DNA of 24,348 bases, from NCBI GenBank assembly GCA_041301185.1, contig JBFYSV010000242.1:1-24348 (forward strand). Direction: 5' to 3'. Below the pieces are notes generated by a model, which was not told where the DNA came from, did not search any database, and saw nothing but the letters and a program-made list of their open reading frames with translations. The translations under genes and the position numbers were made by a program. Of this stretch, positions 23,591-24,348 are shown piece by piece (position 1 is the stretch's first letter; the number at the start of each line of letters is the position of its first letter). Source of the DNA: JAQBDA01 sp041301185. GTDB taxonomy: Bacteria > Chloroflexota > Anaerolineae > Anaerolineales > UBA4823.

Positions 23591-24348
23591 GTGGAAAAAG
23601 ACATAGCCTCTCAATTACTGGCGCTTAACCGTCAATTTTACCAGACCATGGGAAAGGAATTTTCCGCTACGCGGACGCGCCTGCAGCCCGGCGTGAGCCG
23701 GGTTCTGGCAACCATCCCCCCCACCGCTCGTATCCTGGATCTGGGATGCGGCAATGGTGAGCTGGCCAGGCAGCTTGCCCGGCGGAATTTTAACGGTTTG
23801 TATATCGGACTGGATTTCAGCCCAGTTTTGTTGCAACACGCCAGGGAAAAAATCCATCCTTTAGACCCCAACACCAGCCCGGTATTTCGGTTTACCCAGG
23901 CTGACCTGGCAACAGAAAGCTGGGAGGAATCCTTAAGTGCTCATTTTCCCGCGCCGGGAAGGGTTCCTTTCGACCTGATCCTGGCATTTGCCGTGCTCCA
24001 TCACCTCCCAGGCAGACAGGTGCGTACCCGGTTGCTGCGCAAAGTCAGACAGTACATTTCACCCTCCGGCAGCTTCATTCACTCTGTATGGCAGTTTATG
24101 AATAGCCCTCGCTTACAAGCCCGCATCCAACCCTGGGAGAACGCCGGTTTGAGCCCTGCGCAGGTTGACCCGGGAGATTATCTGCTAGACTGGCGGCGCG
24201 GCGGCAGCGGTCTGCGTTACGTGCACCACTTCTCATTGCAAGAGCTGGATGATCTCGCTGCCGAGACAGGGTTTTCTATTCAACATACCTTTGTGTCCGA
24301 TGGCGAGGCGGGCAAGCTAGGACTGTACCAGTTCTGGTCACCGCTTGG
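23591..24348 (+). CDS. Trm9/ALKBH8-like SAM-dependent methyltransferase (3' end cut by window)
   Basis: An open frame from GTG 23591 runs off the window after 252 codons. It is a class I methyltransferase: motif I is RILDLGCGNGELARQL (about 47-62), the acidic end of strand 2 is IGLDFSP, and motif IV is FDLILAFAVLHHLPGR. The N-terminal FYQTMGKEFSATRTRLQPGV resembles the segment before motif I in yeast Trm9 and human ALKBH8. The later GDYLLDWRRG ... RYVHHFSLQELDDLAAETGF resembles their D-x-xVPW and RYYHLF blocks. Trm9 enzymes methylate cm5U34 in tRNA to mcm5U34. The neighbour, divergently transcribed 78 bases away, is Elp3, which makes cm5U34, supporting this role. The substrate is inferred. 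Other COG2226-type methyltransferases remain possible. Confidence 0.82.
   Translation, partial: MEKDIASQLLALNRQFYQTMGKEFSATRTRLQPGVSRVLATIPPTARILDLGCGNGELARQLARRNFNGLYIGLDFSPVLLQHAREKIHPLDPNTSPVFRFTQADLATESWEESLSAHFPAPGRVPFDLILAFAVLHHLPGRQVRTRLLRKVRQYISPSGSFIHSVWQFMNSPRLQARIQPWENAGLSPAQVDPGDYLLDWRRGGSGLRYVHHFSLQELDDLAAETGFSIQHTFVSDGEAGKLGLYQFWSPL

Noticed and set aside
23615..23874. Minus-strand open frames near the right edge
   Set aside because: They are antisense to the methyltransferase frame, which carries an intact SAM-binding motif.
1..24348. Mobile elements, CRISPR arrays, prophage genes
   Set aside because: I saw no transposase or integrase reading frames, no direct-repeat/spacer pattern and no terminal inverted repeats.

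Overview
The window is a gene-dense, non-mobile stretch of bacterial chromosome. The gene set suggests Chloroflexota, most likely Anaerolineae. The supporting points are a stand-alone bacterial Elp3, a very large multi-GAF hybrid kinase, an orphan NarL-type kinase, a long formate-THF ligase, and a T-box leader in a non-Firmicute setting. This assignment is inference from gene content, not from a marker phylogeny. I see no insertion sequences, CRISPR arrays, phage genes or attachment sites.

Layout. Positions 1-5708 are read on the minus strand, in transcription order: rdgB (ITP/XTP pyrophosphatase), a membrane GAF/NarL-type histidine kinase, an alpha/beta hydrolase, tRNA-Val(GAC) with its own promoter, a T-box leader, and thrS. 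Positions 5775-9664 are read on the plus strand: yceD (DUF177), an RpoD/SigA-family sigma factor, then a promoter, a 35-codon Met-rich leader ORF, an attenuator-like hairpin pair, and metG. Two small minus-strand genes follow (pncC and an overlapping hypothetical). Divergent from these are uvrC and a 42-aa membrane protein on the plus strand. Positions 12626-23512 are again minus-strand: elp3, a one-domain chromate-transporter homologue and a tandem universal stress protein form one cluster, followed by fhs with its own promoter and terminator, and then the 1859-aa hybrid kinase. At the right edge, a plus-strand methyltransferase of Trm9/ALKBH8 type is cut by the window end.

Two themes stand out. 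First, translation and tRNA biology dominate, and two aminoacyl-tRNA synthetase genes appear to sense charging by different mechanisms. thrS has a T-box riboswitch. metG has what looks like ribosome-mediated attenuation, with a leader peptide carrying five Met codons within seven and two mutually exclusive RNA helices. I consider the metG leader the most interesting signal here. Second, elp3 lies head-to-head with a Trm9-like methyltransferase. In eukaryotes these two activities act in sequence on wobble uridine 34 (cm5U, then mcm5U), so the pair may be a minimal bacterial version of that pathway.

Smaller points: ThrRS lacks the N-terminal TGS domain; the formate-THF ligase resembles the C-terminal part of eukaryotic C1-THF synthase more than the roughly 557-aa bacterial form; several genes have a -10 box six bases before the start codon and no Shine-Dalgarno, suggesting leaderless mRNAs.
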